Positions 50,753 to 58,520 of a stretch of DNA of 64,000 bases are shown one piece after another; position 1 is the first letter of the stretch; each line of letters opens with the position of its first letter. The notes beneath the pieces were generated by a model. That model was not told the DNA's origin. It was given only the letters and a program-made list of their open reading frames with translations, and made no database searches. The translations under genes and the position numbers were made by a program. The stretch is from an uncultured Flavihumibacter sp. (GTDB lineage Bacteria > Bacteroidota > Bacteroidia > Chitinophagales > Chitinophagaceae), in the NCBI GenBank assembly GCA_902168105.1, contig CABHOY010000065.1, positions 62,001 through 126,000 of the forward strand. The letters run 5' to 3'.

Positions 50753-53215
50753 ATGAAAAACAAAGCGCGCGGATGGCAAGTGATAACCGAATGGCTGGCT
50801 GCAAGGGACAGAAAGCCTTTTACATTCCAGGAAGATGCTTGGAAACATTATCTGCAAGGCAGATCAGGCCTTGTAAACGCCCCTACCGGTTATGGTAAAA
50901 CCTTCTCTCTCTTCCTGGCTGTAGTGATCGACTGGATCAATCAGCACCCGGAAGATTATCAGCGGAAAACGAAGAATGGCCTGCAAATGCTCTGGATCAC
51001 CCCGTTAAGGGCATTAGCTAAAGATATTGCGCGGGCAATGGAAGAAGTGCTGCAGGAACTGAATATGTCCTGGCAGGTAGGCATACGCAGCGGGGATACA
51101 TCTGTTTCTACACGTCAGCAACAAAAGAAACAGATGCCGGAGATACTGATCATCACTCCGGAAAGCCTTCACCTGTTGATGGGGCAGAAAGAATATGCGA
51201 AAGTCTTTACACACCTTACGACAGTAGTGGCAGATGAATGGCATGAACTGCTGGGCAGCAAGCGCGGCGTAATGGTAGAGCTGGGGCTCAGCAGGCTCCG
51301 TGGACTGACACAAAAGGCAGGCAGGCCACCACTCAAGGTATGGGGCATATCGGCCACTATAGGGAATCTGGAAGAAGCCCTGGACGTATTATTGGGTAAA
51401 CCAGATCCGGAATCAGTGATCGTACGGGCGAAATTGGATAAGAAGATCGAACTGAAAAGCATCCTGCCGGATGAGATCGAAAAATTCCCCTGGGCGGGTC
51501 ACTTGGGTACGAAGCTATTGTATAAAGCACTCCCGGTGATCATGAACAGTAAAACCACACTCATATTTACGAATGTCCGTTCCCAGACAGAGATCTGGTA
51601 CCAGGAAATATTACGCCAATGTCCAGAACTGGCTGGCGCTATCGCTATTCATCACGGATCGATCGACGCAGAGCTTCGCGTATGGGTGGAAGAGGCCTTA
51701 CATACCGGTGTGTTGAAAGCTGTTGTTTGTACTTCCAGTCTTGACCTGGGCGTGGACTTCCGGCCTGTGGACACTGTGATACAAGTAGGCAGCCCTAAAG
51801 GAGTAGCCCGCTTCCTGCAAAGAGCCGGAAGAAGTGGTCACCAACCCGGCGCTACCAGCAAGATATGGTTCCTGCCAACTCACAGCCTGGAACTGGTAGA
51901 AGCGGCAGCGTTAAAAGCAGCAATGGAAGAACAGCTGGTAGAAAGTCGGATGCCTGTTCTGTTGGCTTTCGACGTGTTACTGCAATACCTGATGACACTC
52001 GGTATATCGGATGGCTTTCACGCATCGGAAATATGGGAGGAGGTAACCGGTACATTCTGCTTCCGTGATATGACAGAAGATGAATGGGGCTGGATCTTAT
52101 CTTTTCTATCCACCGGTGGAGAAGCGTTGTACAGCTATGACGAATTCAAAAAGCTGGAAAGGGAGGGCGACTTTTTCATCTGTCGGAGCCGGATGCTGGC
52201 TATGCGGCACCGCCTGCATATCGGCACCATTGTCAGCGATGCGATGTTGAAGGTGAAGTTCATGGCCGGAGGTTTCATTGGTATGATAGAGGAATGGTTC
52301 GTAGCCCGCCTGCAGCCGGGTGATGCCTTTAGCCTGGGAGGCCGTACCCTGGAATTCGTGATGATCAAAGACATGACGGTACTTGTACGGAAATCCAATG
52401 CTAAACGGGCTATTGTTCCTAGCTGGATGGGAGGAAGATTACCCCTTTCCGCTAACCTGGGAAGAATATTACGCCAGACTTATAACGATGCATTGTCCGG
52501 GCAATCGGATATGCCGGAGATCAAAATACTGCAACCACTGTTCGACCTGCAGGAGCAATTGTCGCATGTACCTAAAGACAACGAACTGCTGATAGAAATG
52601 ATCCATACCCGCGACGGTTACCATATGTTCGTTTATCCTTTTGAAGGAAGGCTGGTACATGAAGTAATGGCGGCACTGCTGGCCTATCGGATCAGCAAAC
52701 GTCAGCCTATCACTTTTTCCATAGCGATGAACGACTATGGATTTGAACTACTTTCTGATCAGCCAATACCGGTCAGCGATGGAGATGTACACGACCTGTT
52801 CTCCCTGGATGACCTAAACATAGATCTGCAGGCCAGTGTGAACTCGACAGAAATGGCCCGCAGGAAGTTCCGGGATATTGCGGTCATTGCCGGTCTTATT
52901 TTCCAGGGTTATCCCGGTAAACATAAAGCCAGCCGTCACCTGCAATCGTCCGCCTCCCTCCTGTTCAATGTATTCAGGGATTACGATCCGCAGAACCTGT
53001 TGTTGCGACAGGCGTTCAACGAGGCGTTCTTTTACCAGATGGAAGAAGCCCGTTTGCGGGAGAGCCTGGACCGTATCTATAACAGTAATATTGTTATTAC
53101 AGAGCCTTCCGCACTGACGCCATTCTGTTTCCCGATCAAGGTGGATAGTCTCAGGGAGGAACTGACCAGTGAAAAACTGGAAGACAGGATCAAAAAAATG
53201 CGTCCACAGATATAG
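50753..53215 (+). CDS. Ligase-associated DEXH-box helicase (Lhr-core type)
   Basis: An 820-residue superfamily 2 helicase. Walker A is LVNAPTGYGKTFS (about residues 37-49), motif II is ADEWHELLGSKRG, motif III is WGISATIG, and motif VI is QRAGRSGHQPGATS. After the two RecA domains comes the winged-helix and beta-barrel part typical of Lhr-core proteins. It moves 3'-5' on DNA in a repair pathway with the ligase, MBL exonuclease and PdeM nuclease. The pdeM gene follows after 33 bases. The full-length start is at 50753; the region upstream shows no promoter box I can place. Confidence 0.94.
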   Translation: MKNKARGWQVITEWLAARDRKPFTFQEDAWKHYLQGRSGLVNAPTGYGKTFSLFLAVVIDWINQHPEDYQRKTKNGLQMLWITPLRALAKDIARAMEEVLQELNMSWQVGIRSGDTSVSTRQQQKKQMPEILIITPESLHLLMGQKEYAKVFTHLTTVVADEWHELLGSKRGVMVELGLSRLRGLTQKAGRPPLKVWGISATIGNLEEALDVLLGKPDPESVIVRAKLDKKIELKSILPDEIEKFPWAGHLGTKLLYKALPVIMNSKTTLIFTNVRSQTEIWYQEILRQCPELAGAIAIHHGSIDAELRVWVEEALHTGVLKAVVCTSSLDLGVDFRPVDTVIQVGSPKGVARFLQRAGRSGHQPGATSKIWFLPTHSLELVEAAALKAAMEEQLVESRMPVLLAFDVLLQYLMTLGISDGFHASEIWEEVTGTFCFRDMTEDEWGWILSFLSTGGEALYSYDEFKKLEREGDFFICRSRMLAMRHRLHIGTIVSDAMLKVKFMAGGFIGMIEEWFVARLQPGDAFSLGGRTLEFVMIKDMTVLVRKSNAKRAIVPSWMGGRLPLSANLGRILRQTYNDALSGQSDMPEIKILQPLFDLQEQLSHVPKDNELLIEMIHTRDGYHMFVYPFEGRLVHEVMAALLAYRISKRQPITFSIAMNDYGFELLSDQPIPVSDGDVHDLFSLDDLNIDLQASVNSTEMARRKFRDIAVIAGLIFQGYPGKHKASRHLQSSASLLFNVFRDYDPQNLLLRQAFNEAFFYQMEEARLRESLDRIYNSNIVITEPSALTPFCFPIKVDSLREELTSEKLEDRIKKMRPQI

Positions 53216-53248
53216 TTTAGCAGAGATGCTGTAGTTTTACCGGAGATT

Positions 53249-53896
53249 ATGGAGGAAGTGATTTACAGACACCAGGACCAGACCTGGCATTTATCGGCCC
53301 ACAAGGCTATTTTCTGGAAAGAAGAACAGGCGCTGATCGTGTCTGACCTGCATCTGGGTAAATCCGCCCATTTCAGGAAAGCGGGAATAGCTGTTCCCGC
53401 CAACATCGGGCAGGACGACCTCTATCGCCTGCAATTGCTTATTACCGCTTACGAACCTTCCCAGATCATTATTGTAGGAGACATGTTCCATAGCCGGGAG
53501 AACAATGACGTGCCGTACTTTAAACTCTGGCGTCAACAATTTGCTCATATCAGTTTCAAACTGGTAAAAGGCAATCATGATATCATGCCGGCAGCTATTT
53601 ACGATTCGCTGAACGTCGAGGTATTTGACACGCTGGTGATCCGTGATATTCATTTCATACATGAGCCCTGCTCGGAAGAAGATGCACAAGGTTATACTTT
53701 CTCCGGGCATTTACATCCCGGTATCGTCGTTGCCGGCGCCGGACGGCAACGCTTACGGCTGCCCTGCTTCTACTTCGGCCGGCATTGCAGCATTTTGCCC
53801 GCTTTCGGGCGTTTTACGGGCCTCGCGATGCTAGAGCCGGAAGTTGACGAGGCTGTATTCGTTATCGCTGAAAACAGCGTCTTAAAAGTCAATTAA
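53249..53896 (+). CDS. pdeM: Ligase-associated metallophosphoesterase/endonuclease PdeM
   Basis: A 215-residue calcineurin-like phosphoesterase. The five metal-binding blocks are in order: IVSDLHLGKSAHF, IIVGDMFHS, KGNHDIMP, IHEPC and FSGHLHPG. It is the standard fourth member of the ligase-Lhr-exonuclease repair set and has nuclease activity in characterised relatives. It overlaps the histone-deacetylase-like gene by one base (TAATG), which ties the latter to the same transcript. Confidence 0.92.
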   Translation: MEEVIYRHQDQTWHLSAHKAIFWKEEQALIVSDLHLGKSAHFRKAGIAVPANIGQDDLYRLQLLITAYEPSQIIIVGDMFHSRENNDVPYFKLWRQQFAHISFKLVKGNHDIMPAAIYDSLNVEVFDTLVIRDIHFIHEPCSEEDAQGYTFSGHLHPGIVVAGAGRQRLRLPCFYFGRHCSILPAFGRFTGLAMLEPEVDEAVFVIAENSVLKVN

Positions 53897-54795
53897 TGCT
53901 GGTCGCCTACGATCCTATATATGCACACCCTTTACCGGAAGGTCACCGGTTCCCGATGGTCAAATATGAGCTTATTCCGGCCCAGTTATTACGGGAAGGT
54001 GTGATCACCGAAAAACAGCTGCATGCACCCGCACCGCTGGATGAAGCTACCATTTTACTCACGCATACGCCGGAATACTGGTATAAACTCCAGCATCAGC
54101 TGCTGTCAGATAAAGAGCAACGCCGTATCGGCCTGCCACAGTCGGCCGCACTTACATTACGGGAGATCGTGATCTGCCAGGGAACGATAGATTGTGCTCT
54201 GCATGCGCTGGAGCATGGCGTTGGGCTTAACGTGGCGGGCGGCACCCATCATGCGTTTGCCGATCACGGTGAAGGTTTCTGTTTACTGAATGATTTCGCT
54301 GTTGCTTCCAATTATCTCTTAAAACAGCGGCTGGTTAAACAGGTGCTGATCATCGACCTGGATGTACATCAGGGGAATGGCACTGCCGCACTACTTGCAG
54401 GCCGGCAGGACGTATATACTTTCAGTATGCACGGCGCACATAATTATCCTTTCCATAAAGAAACTTCAGATTGGGATGTTCCTCTCCCCGATGGTATGAA
54501 TGACAGTGATTACCTGCGTACACTGCAGGATTGCTTGCCTGTACTGATCGACAAGGTAAAACCTGACTTCGTATTTTATCTTTCAGGAGTGGATATTCTG
54601 CAAACAGATCGTTATGGCAAACTACAGGTGACTTTGCAGGGTTGCTGTGAACGGGATGAACTGATCTTTCAGACAATGAAGAAACATGACATTCCATGTG
54701 CAGTGGCAATGGGCGGAGGTTATTCAACACATATCAGGGATATTGTCAATGCGCATTGTAATACGTTCAGGGCTGCGGCAGAAATATTGGGATAA
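53896..54795 (+). CDS. Histone-deacetylase-superfamily amidohydrolase
   Basis: A 299-residue zinc deacetylase of the HDAC/AcuC superfamily. GGTHHAFADHGEGFCLLND carries the two active-site His, IIDLDVHQGNGTA carries the zinc-binding Asp and His, FSMHGAHNYPF and AMGGGYS complete the pocket. Substrates of bacterial members include acetylated lysines, polyamines and acetoin-pathway enzymes. Its start overlaps the pdeM stop by one base, which is unusual and suggests a role linked to DNA repair, for example deacetylating a repair protein; that is inference. Confidence 0.9.
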   Translation: MLVAYDPIYAHPLPEGHRFPMVKYELIPAQLLREGVITEKQLHAPAPLDEATILLTHTPEYWYKLQHQLLSDKEQRRIGLPQSAALTLREIVICQGTIDCALHALEHGVGLNVAGGTHHAFADHGEGFCLLNDFAVASNYLLKQRLVKQVLIIDLDVHQGNGTAALLAGRQDVYTFSMHGAHNYPFHKETSDWDVPLPDGMNDSDYLRTLQDCLPVLIDKVKPDFVFYLSGVDILQTDRYGKLQVTLQGCCERDELIFQTMKKHDIPCAVAMGGGYSTHIRDIVNAHCNTFRAAAEILG

Positions 54796-54819
54796 CCGCC
54801 ATCACGCGAAAATAAAATG

Positions 54820-55800
54820 TCAGATTGCACCTTTAGTAAGATCTACTACTGACCAGCCATGTCCACCTACATCCCCTGCGCCTGAATTTTTAACCCAATC
54901 ACCTGTTGAATCAGTAGCTCTTACAGGGCTAAGATGCCCCAGACCGCCTACAGATTCAATACCTACCCTCGCGTCGTAAAGGCCCGTTGATATAGGAGTA
55001 GGCGGAGCTTCCGTCGTAGTGGCAAAATTGTTATAATGGGGATCCGGTTTGGACTGAATACTGCTGTTGGTGCCCGCATCACCAATATAGTAATTGGAAC
55101 TGGAAGCGTCTATCAGCTCAATGAGATTATTAATAGCGTCCACGCAGATCTCGGCAGATGACTTTGTGGCGGTAGCATTAGCAGCACTGTCACGTATATT
55201 CTTCAGGAATGCTATACCCATAACCTGTGCTGAAATATCCCTTGTTGTAAGGATCTTTATCCAGTTCTCCATGCTGGCATACATACTGGCCTTTACCGTT
55301 GCACTTTTATTTCCAAAGTTCACCAATGTATTCTCTACATCATCAATAGAGTTTTTATGGCAGATAGCACAATTATTTGTGCTAAGCCAGTTATTACTAC
55401 GCAATTCGGACAGCGCTTTTGTCTTACCCAGGGCCTCCAGTTTTTTCTCATGAGCATTCATTGCACCATAAGTAAATATATCGTCAATAATTGCTTCCTG
55501 TACAGGCTTGGTGGTCCTTTTGGAAGGTCTTCCGGTAGTCGTTACTACAAACGTATTTCCAGAATCCACTTCCACCGGATATCTCTGTGCGACGGTATTA
55601 TTAACCTGCAGCTGCACAACAGTTCCACTTGCTGCTGCTTTCATCTGAACAGCTGCTGCTGATACAGGCGCCATTGCGCCTTCCCTGCTAAACTGAAAAG
55701 TAGATACTGCCGGCAAAGCAATACCTGCTGATGAGTGATTATTTGCGGCAGCAGTTTTAGCATCGGGAGTTGAACGGGTTTTCTGTTGTTGCAGTTGCAT
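54820..55800 (-). CDS. Orphan protein with contractile-injection-cargo-like N-terminus
   Basis: A 326-residue protein without signal peptide or recognised domain. The first 75 residues are Ala/Gln/Ser-rich and contain STFQFSREG, AAVQMKAAASG, VVQLQ and TVAQRYP. This resembles the N-terminal leaders of many proteins linked to extracellular contractile injection systems (eCIS), where short VQ(R/M/L) motifs repeat. A central helical region has NNCAICHKN (Cys144, Cys147, His148), perhaps a metal site, and the end is Gly-rich (GGLGHLSPVRA, GAGDVGGHGWSVVDL). No structural eCIS gene is in the window. Effector or toxin cargo is a hypothesis only. Confidence 0.6.
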   Translation of the reverse strand: MQLQQQKTRSTPDAKTAAANNHSSAGIALPAVSTFQFSREGAMAPVSAAAVQMKAAASGTVVQLQVNNTVAQRYPVEVDSGNTFVVTTTGRPSKRTTKPVQEAIIDDIFTYGAMNAHEKKLEALGKTKALSELRSNNWLSTNNCAICHKNSIDDVENTLVNFGNKSATVKASMYASMENWIKILTTRDISAQVMGIAFLKNIRDSAANATATKSSAEICVDAINNLIELIDASSSNYYIGDAGTNSSIQSKPDPHYNNFATTTEAPPTPISTGLYDARVGIESVGGLGHLSPVRATDSTGDWVKNSGAGDVGGHGWSVVDLTKGAI

Positions 55801-55940
55801 AATAAGGGATATTCATTTGTCAGATAACTTACAATATCCGGTATTGATGTAATTGCACGGATATCATGTAGCGGATCCAACATGAATGTACGAAATTATC
55901 CGATCCTCCCGATAGTTCCGACAATTAGTTAACAAATGAC

Positions 55941-56016
55941 GAAGCGTCGCTCCCACATTGAGGAGCATCCAAAGAGTATTAGCTTAAGATGCTTCTCAAT
56001 GTGAGAGCGACGCTTC
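55941..56016. terminator. Long hairpin after the S24 repressor gene
   Basis: 29-base arms (55941-55969 and 55988-56016) pair at 27 positions around an 18-base loop. It lies 147 bases beyond the repressor stop and upstream of the orphan gene on the same strand. No clear T-run, so termination is likely but not certain; it might also be a dispersed repeat. Confidence 0.55.
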
Positions 56017-56162
56017 AAATATCTGATAAATCAGTTGTGATAACATCAGGGGATCTAACAACAAAAGTTCCTGACCATAGAAGTTTGTCAGTGTGTCCTG
56101 TTTACGACAGGAACAAACAATAATCACAACAACAATCTATAATTCTTATCTGTGAATTGATC

Positions 56163-56915
56163 TTAGTCTTTGATCCTTTTCTTCAGCATACTTACCTGAT
56201 CCTGCAGATGGCTTACCATATCGGCCAGGTGGTTTACGCTCAAGCGGCTTTGCTGTCCCATCTTACTGATAACAGCATCTGACTGCCAGAGCTCAAGTAT
56301 TTCGTCCATACCTACTGCGTATGGTTCGTATTGTGGATTATCTGATACGAGTGTGACCTTTCCTTTGGTACGGTTACTTTTCAGTACACGTTTATAAACA
56401 ATGCCTTCACGGCTGGTCACCACTACATAGGCTTCGTTGTTACGGATCTCCTCCCAGCCATCTACTTTATGGCAAACGATCACTGATCCGGAAGGGGTTG
56501 GTAACATGGAATCACCTGCAATTTCGAATGCCCTGTAGCTGCCTGCGCCCATCATGGGGAGTGTGAAAGTGTTCAGTTCTTCAATAAATTCATCATCGTT
56601 GTAGCCAGCCAGGTATCCTGCCGCAGCTTTTACGGGCACGAATTCTATCTGCTGACGATCATTCGCCATTTTCTGTTGCCTGCGTTTTTCCAGGAAGCTT
56701 TCTTTTTGGGAACCGACATCACGACGTAACAGGTCGTCGATGGATACACGGAACATGTCACTGACCAGTTCAAGCACTTCGGTGCGGGGTTCTGCACGTT
56801 CTTCTTCGTAAGCACCTAACAGGGAACGTTTAATCCCTAATTTATCAGCAAACTCCTGCTGCGTCCAGCCTTTCTGCTTGCGCAGGAACTTTAAATTGCG
56901 GCATACTACTGACAT
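56163..56915 (-). CDS. XRE-S24 (LexA/CI-like) repressor
   Basis: A 250-residue repressor. The N-terminal XRE helix-turn-helix (LKFLRKQKGWTQQEFADKLGIKRSLLGAYEEERAEP, split here as WTQQEFADKLGI and RSLLGAYEEER) is followed by an S24 peptidase domain: a possible self-cleavage Ala99-Gly100 in KAAAGYL, Ser136 in AGDSMLP and Lys175 in IVYKRVL. The last 25 residues are a coiled coil. The promoter side carries ACTAA-N5-TTAGT, and two more copies stand before dinB, so it probably represses itself and the dinB-dnaE operon until DNA damage triggers cleavage. Confidence 0.9.
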   Translation of the reverse strand: MSVVCRNLKFLRKQKGWTQQEFADKLGIKRSLLGAYEEERAEPRTEVLELVSDMFRVSIDDLLRRDVGSQKESFLEKRRQQKMANDRQQIEFVPVKAAAGYLAGYNDDEFIEELNTFTLPMMGAGSYRAFEIAGDSMLPTPSGSVIVCHKVDGWEEIRNNEAYVVVTSREGIVYKRVLKSNRTKGKVTLVSDNPQYEPYAVGMDEILELWQSDAVISKMGQQSRLSVNHLADMVSHLQDQVSMLKKRIKD

Positions 56916-56927
56916 AATCTAAATAAT

Positions 56928-56952
56928 TTAGTACGATACTAACAAAATTAGT
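56928..56952 (-). promoter_or_regulatory. Operator and -7 box of the S24 repressor gene
   Basis: TTAGT-ACGAT-ACTAA (56928-56942) and ACTAA-CAAAA-TTAGT (56938-56952) share their middle half-site. On the minus strand TAATTTTG (56943-56950) is a TAnnTTTG box inside the second palindrome, 27 bases before the ATG, so binding here would block transcription. Confidence 0.75.
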
Positions 56953-56996
56953 ATATAATTTTTATAATTACCAAATATATTCCGGTCAGCTTGACT

Positions 56997-57004
56997 TATT
57001 TTTG
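56997..57004 (+). promoter_or_regulatory. Bacteroidota -7 box for the small membrane protein gene
   Basis: TATTTTTG fits TAnnTTTG and is 22 bases before the ATG at 57027. Confidence 0.5.
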
Positions 57005-57026
57005 CCCATAAATCCAACTCAATATT

Positions 57027-57488
57027 ATGAATGACACGATGTTAAAAATTCACTCGCTGTTAAGGTGGGCAATCGTACTAGCAGGACTTTGGGCTATAAT
57101 CCGTGCATTGAAAGGCGTTAGCGGTAAAACTCCTTATACCGGCGCAGACAATAAAGCAGGTCTTTTCTTCATGATCTTCCTTGATATACAGTTGCTGATA
57201 GGTCTAGTAATGTATTTCGTAACCAGCGATCTGGGACTTAAAGCATTTATGGATAATGGTGGCGCTGTAATGAGTAACAAGGGCCTTCGTTTCTTTGCTG
57301 TAGAACATGCATTAGCTGCTATTGTAGCAATAGCGCTGGTACACATCGGACGTGCGAAAGTAAAAAAAGCAACACTGGATGCACAGAAACATAAAACATC
57401 CCTGATCTTCTTTGCTATTGCACTTATCATACTTGCATTGCGCGTTCCGTGGCCTTTTATGGCTACTGTAGGAAGAGGCTGGTTCTAA
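57027..57488 (+). CDS. Four-segment membrane protein
   Basis: A 153-residue membrane protein with four hydrophobic segments (about residues 12-28, 46-65, 86-105 and 125-143). Conserved-looking His residues occur in LKIHSLLRW, VEHALAA and LVHIGRA, which fits a haem- or quinone-linked small protein of the kind sometimes annotated as cytochrome b-like in Bacteroidota; I cannot confirm that. It is divergent from the S24 repressor and convergent with the SdpI-family gene, with a shared terminator. Confidence 0.7.
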   Translation: MNDTMLKIHSLLRWAIVLAGLWAIIRALKGVSGKTPYTGADNKAGLFFMIFLDIQLLIGLVMYFVTSDLGLKAFMDNGGAVMSNKGLRFFAVEHALAAIVAIALVHIGRAKVKKATLDAQKHKTSLIFFAIALIILALRVPWPFMATVGRGWF

Positions 57489-57500
57489 TACAAAACTTTT

Positions 57501-57550
57501 ATAAAATAAAAGGCTGTACCGCAATTACTGCGGACAGCCTTTTATTTTAT
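57501..57550. terminator. Bidirectional terminator between the two membrane protein genes
   Basis: ATAAAATAAAAGGCTGT (57501-57517) pairs exactly with ACAGCCTTTTATTTTAT (57534-57550), with CCGCA/TGCGG pairing inside. It serves both convergent genes. Confidence 0.9.
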
Positions 57551-57571
57551 GATTAAGGACCACTATTGTTC

Positions 57572-58246
57572 TTATCCCTTGTCAGTATTAAATAACCGGT
57601 AAGAATAAATATAAGGTAACGCGGCAAGGATACCTCCGATGAAGATCAGCAGGAACGTACCCGTTACTACCGGCAGGAAGAATCCTGCAATGATCATGAC
57701 CACGCCGGTACATAACCACAACGTACCAGCAAAAGCATGCGTCTCCCTCCAGATGTCATCACTCTTTAATGTCCAGGGCGTTCGCACGCCTATAAAATAG
57801 TTCGGCTCGAGCCGTCTCAGATAAAGTCCTATTACACCTATCAGTAATCCCACACCTGTAAATACCCAACGTTCTACCGCGAAAGGATGGCCCTCACTGG
57901 CCATAAAAATGATGGCTGCCGTAAAAATAGCCAGGTAAATATGGATCATGAAACGGATCTGGTAATATTTCCGGTGAAATATCGTCATATCCTGGTGTTG
58001 AATATCCGGCTCCTCCACATGTGGAATGTACCGGAACAGAAAATATAACAGGAGGTTAGTAAGGAACAGGAACGTCATTAAAAGTAGAAAATCACTCTTG
58101 GCCCCCACCCGCTCGGCAACTCCATTTACACTGAAATTTGTCGGCATAACATCTGGCATAGAAGGCCAGATAATTCCCAGGTAGACCATGGGCAATAACA
58201 GTAGCAACAATAACAACAGTTCCTGGCCAATATCAGGCTTTTTCAT
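57572..58246 (-). CDS. SdpI-family membrane protein (DUF1648 plus SdpI)
   Basis: About 224 residues, started at 58246 (MKKPDIGQELLLL), the Met that opens the first membrane segment; an in-frame ATG at 58279 adds eleven residues. Around six membrane segments. The DUF1648 motif WPSMPDVMPTNFSVNGVAERVG follows the first segment, and the SdpI motif NYFIGVRTPWTLKSDDIWRETHAFAG is near residue 155. SdpI is the immunity and signal protein for the SdpC toxin in Bacillus; in Bacteroidota relatives stand alone and the role is unclear. Confidence 0.85.
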   Translation of the reverse strand: MKKPDIGQELLLLLLLLLPMVYLGIIWPSMPDVMPTNFSVNGVAERVGAKSDFLLLMTFLFLTNLLLYFLFRYIPHVEEPDIQHQDMTIFHRKYYQIRFMIHIYLAIFTAAIIFMASEGHPFAVERWVFTGVGLLIGVIGLYLRRLEPNYFIGVRTPWTLKSDDIWRETHAFAGTLWLCTGVVMIIAGFFLPVVTGTFLLIFIGGILAALPYIYSYRLFNTDKG

Positions 58247-58352
58247 GAGAAAGTGTTTTGTTTGAGAGTAAGTTGACAAATACTGTACCCGCTTACGGCA
58301 TCTATATAATTAACCATTATCCCTGGCAATTTGTTATTGATTGGTTATAGTT

Positions 58353-58386
58353 ACTAACATTATTAGCACAAACTAAAAATATTAGT
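58353..58386. promoter_or_regulatory. Two repressor operators before dinB
   Basis: ACTAA-CATTA-TTAGC (58353-58367, one mismatch) and ACTAA-AAATA-TTAGT (58372-58386, perfect) are 19 bases apart centre to centre. They match the palindrome at the S24 repressor gene. The second touches the -7 box of the dinB promoter. Confidence 0.78.
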
Positions 58387-58393
58387 AAATTTG
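58386..58393 (+). promoter_or_regulatory. -7 box of the dinB-dnaE promoter
   Basis: TAAATTTG fits TAnnTTTG and starts on the last base of the second operator. The predicted transcript begins near 58400, just before the leader hairpin. No clear -33 element. Confidence 0.6.
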
Positions 58394-58401
58394 ACACAGA
58401 T

Positions 58402-58494
58402 CTACGGTACATAGGCGATAGTCTGATGCTGGCAGTGACTCATAACCTATGTCGCACCCGCTGCCACGCATCGGCTATTGCCTGTGTACTGTAG
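58402..58494 (+). ncRNA. Structured 5' leader hairpin of the dinB-dnaE operon
   Basis: CTACGGTACATAGGCGATAG (58402-58421) and the following bases to 58437 pair with 58459-58494 over about 36 bases, closing on a loop of about 21. The non-Watson-Crick positions in the outer half (G58406, U58412, G58417, U58422) are all G-U pairs in the plus-strand RNA and would be A-C mismatches in the other. The hairpin ends 26 bases before the dinB ATG. Confidence 0.6.
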
Positions 58495-58520
58495 GTCATC
58501 CGTGAACCATTATTAAGCTT

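Noticed and set aside
57572..58246. SdpC-type toxin-immunity pair
   Set aside because: The SdpI-family gene is alone; no sdpC-like gene is next to it.
58402..58494. Simple terminator in front of dinB
   Set aside because: No T-run follows, the stem begins at the predicted transcript start, and the gene downstream needs read-through.
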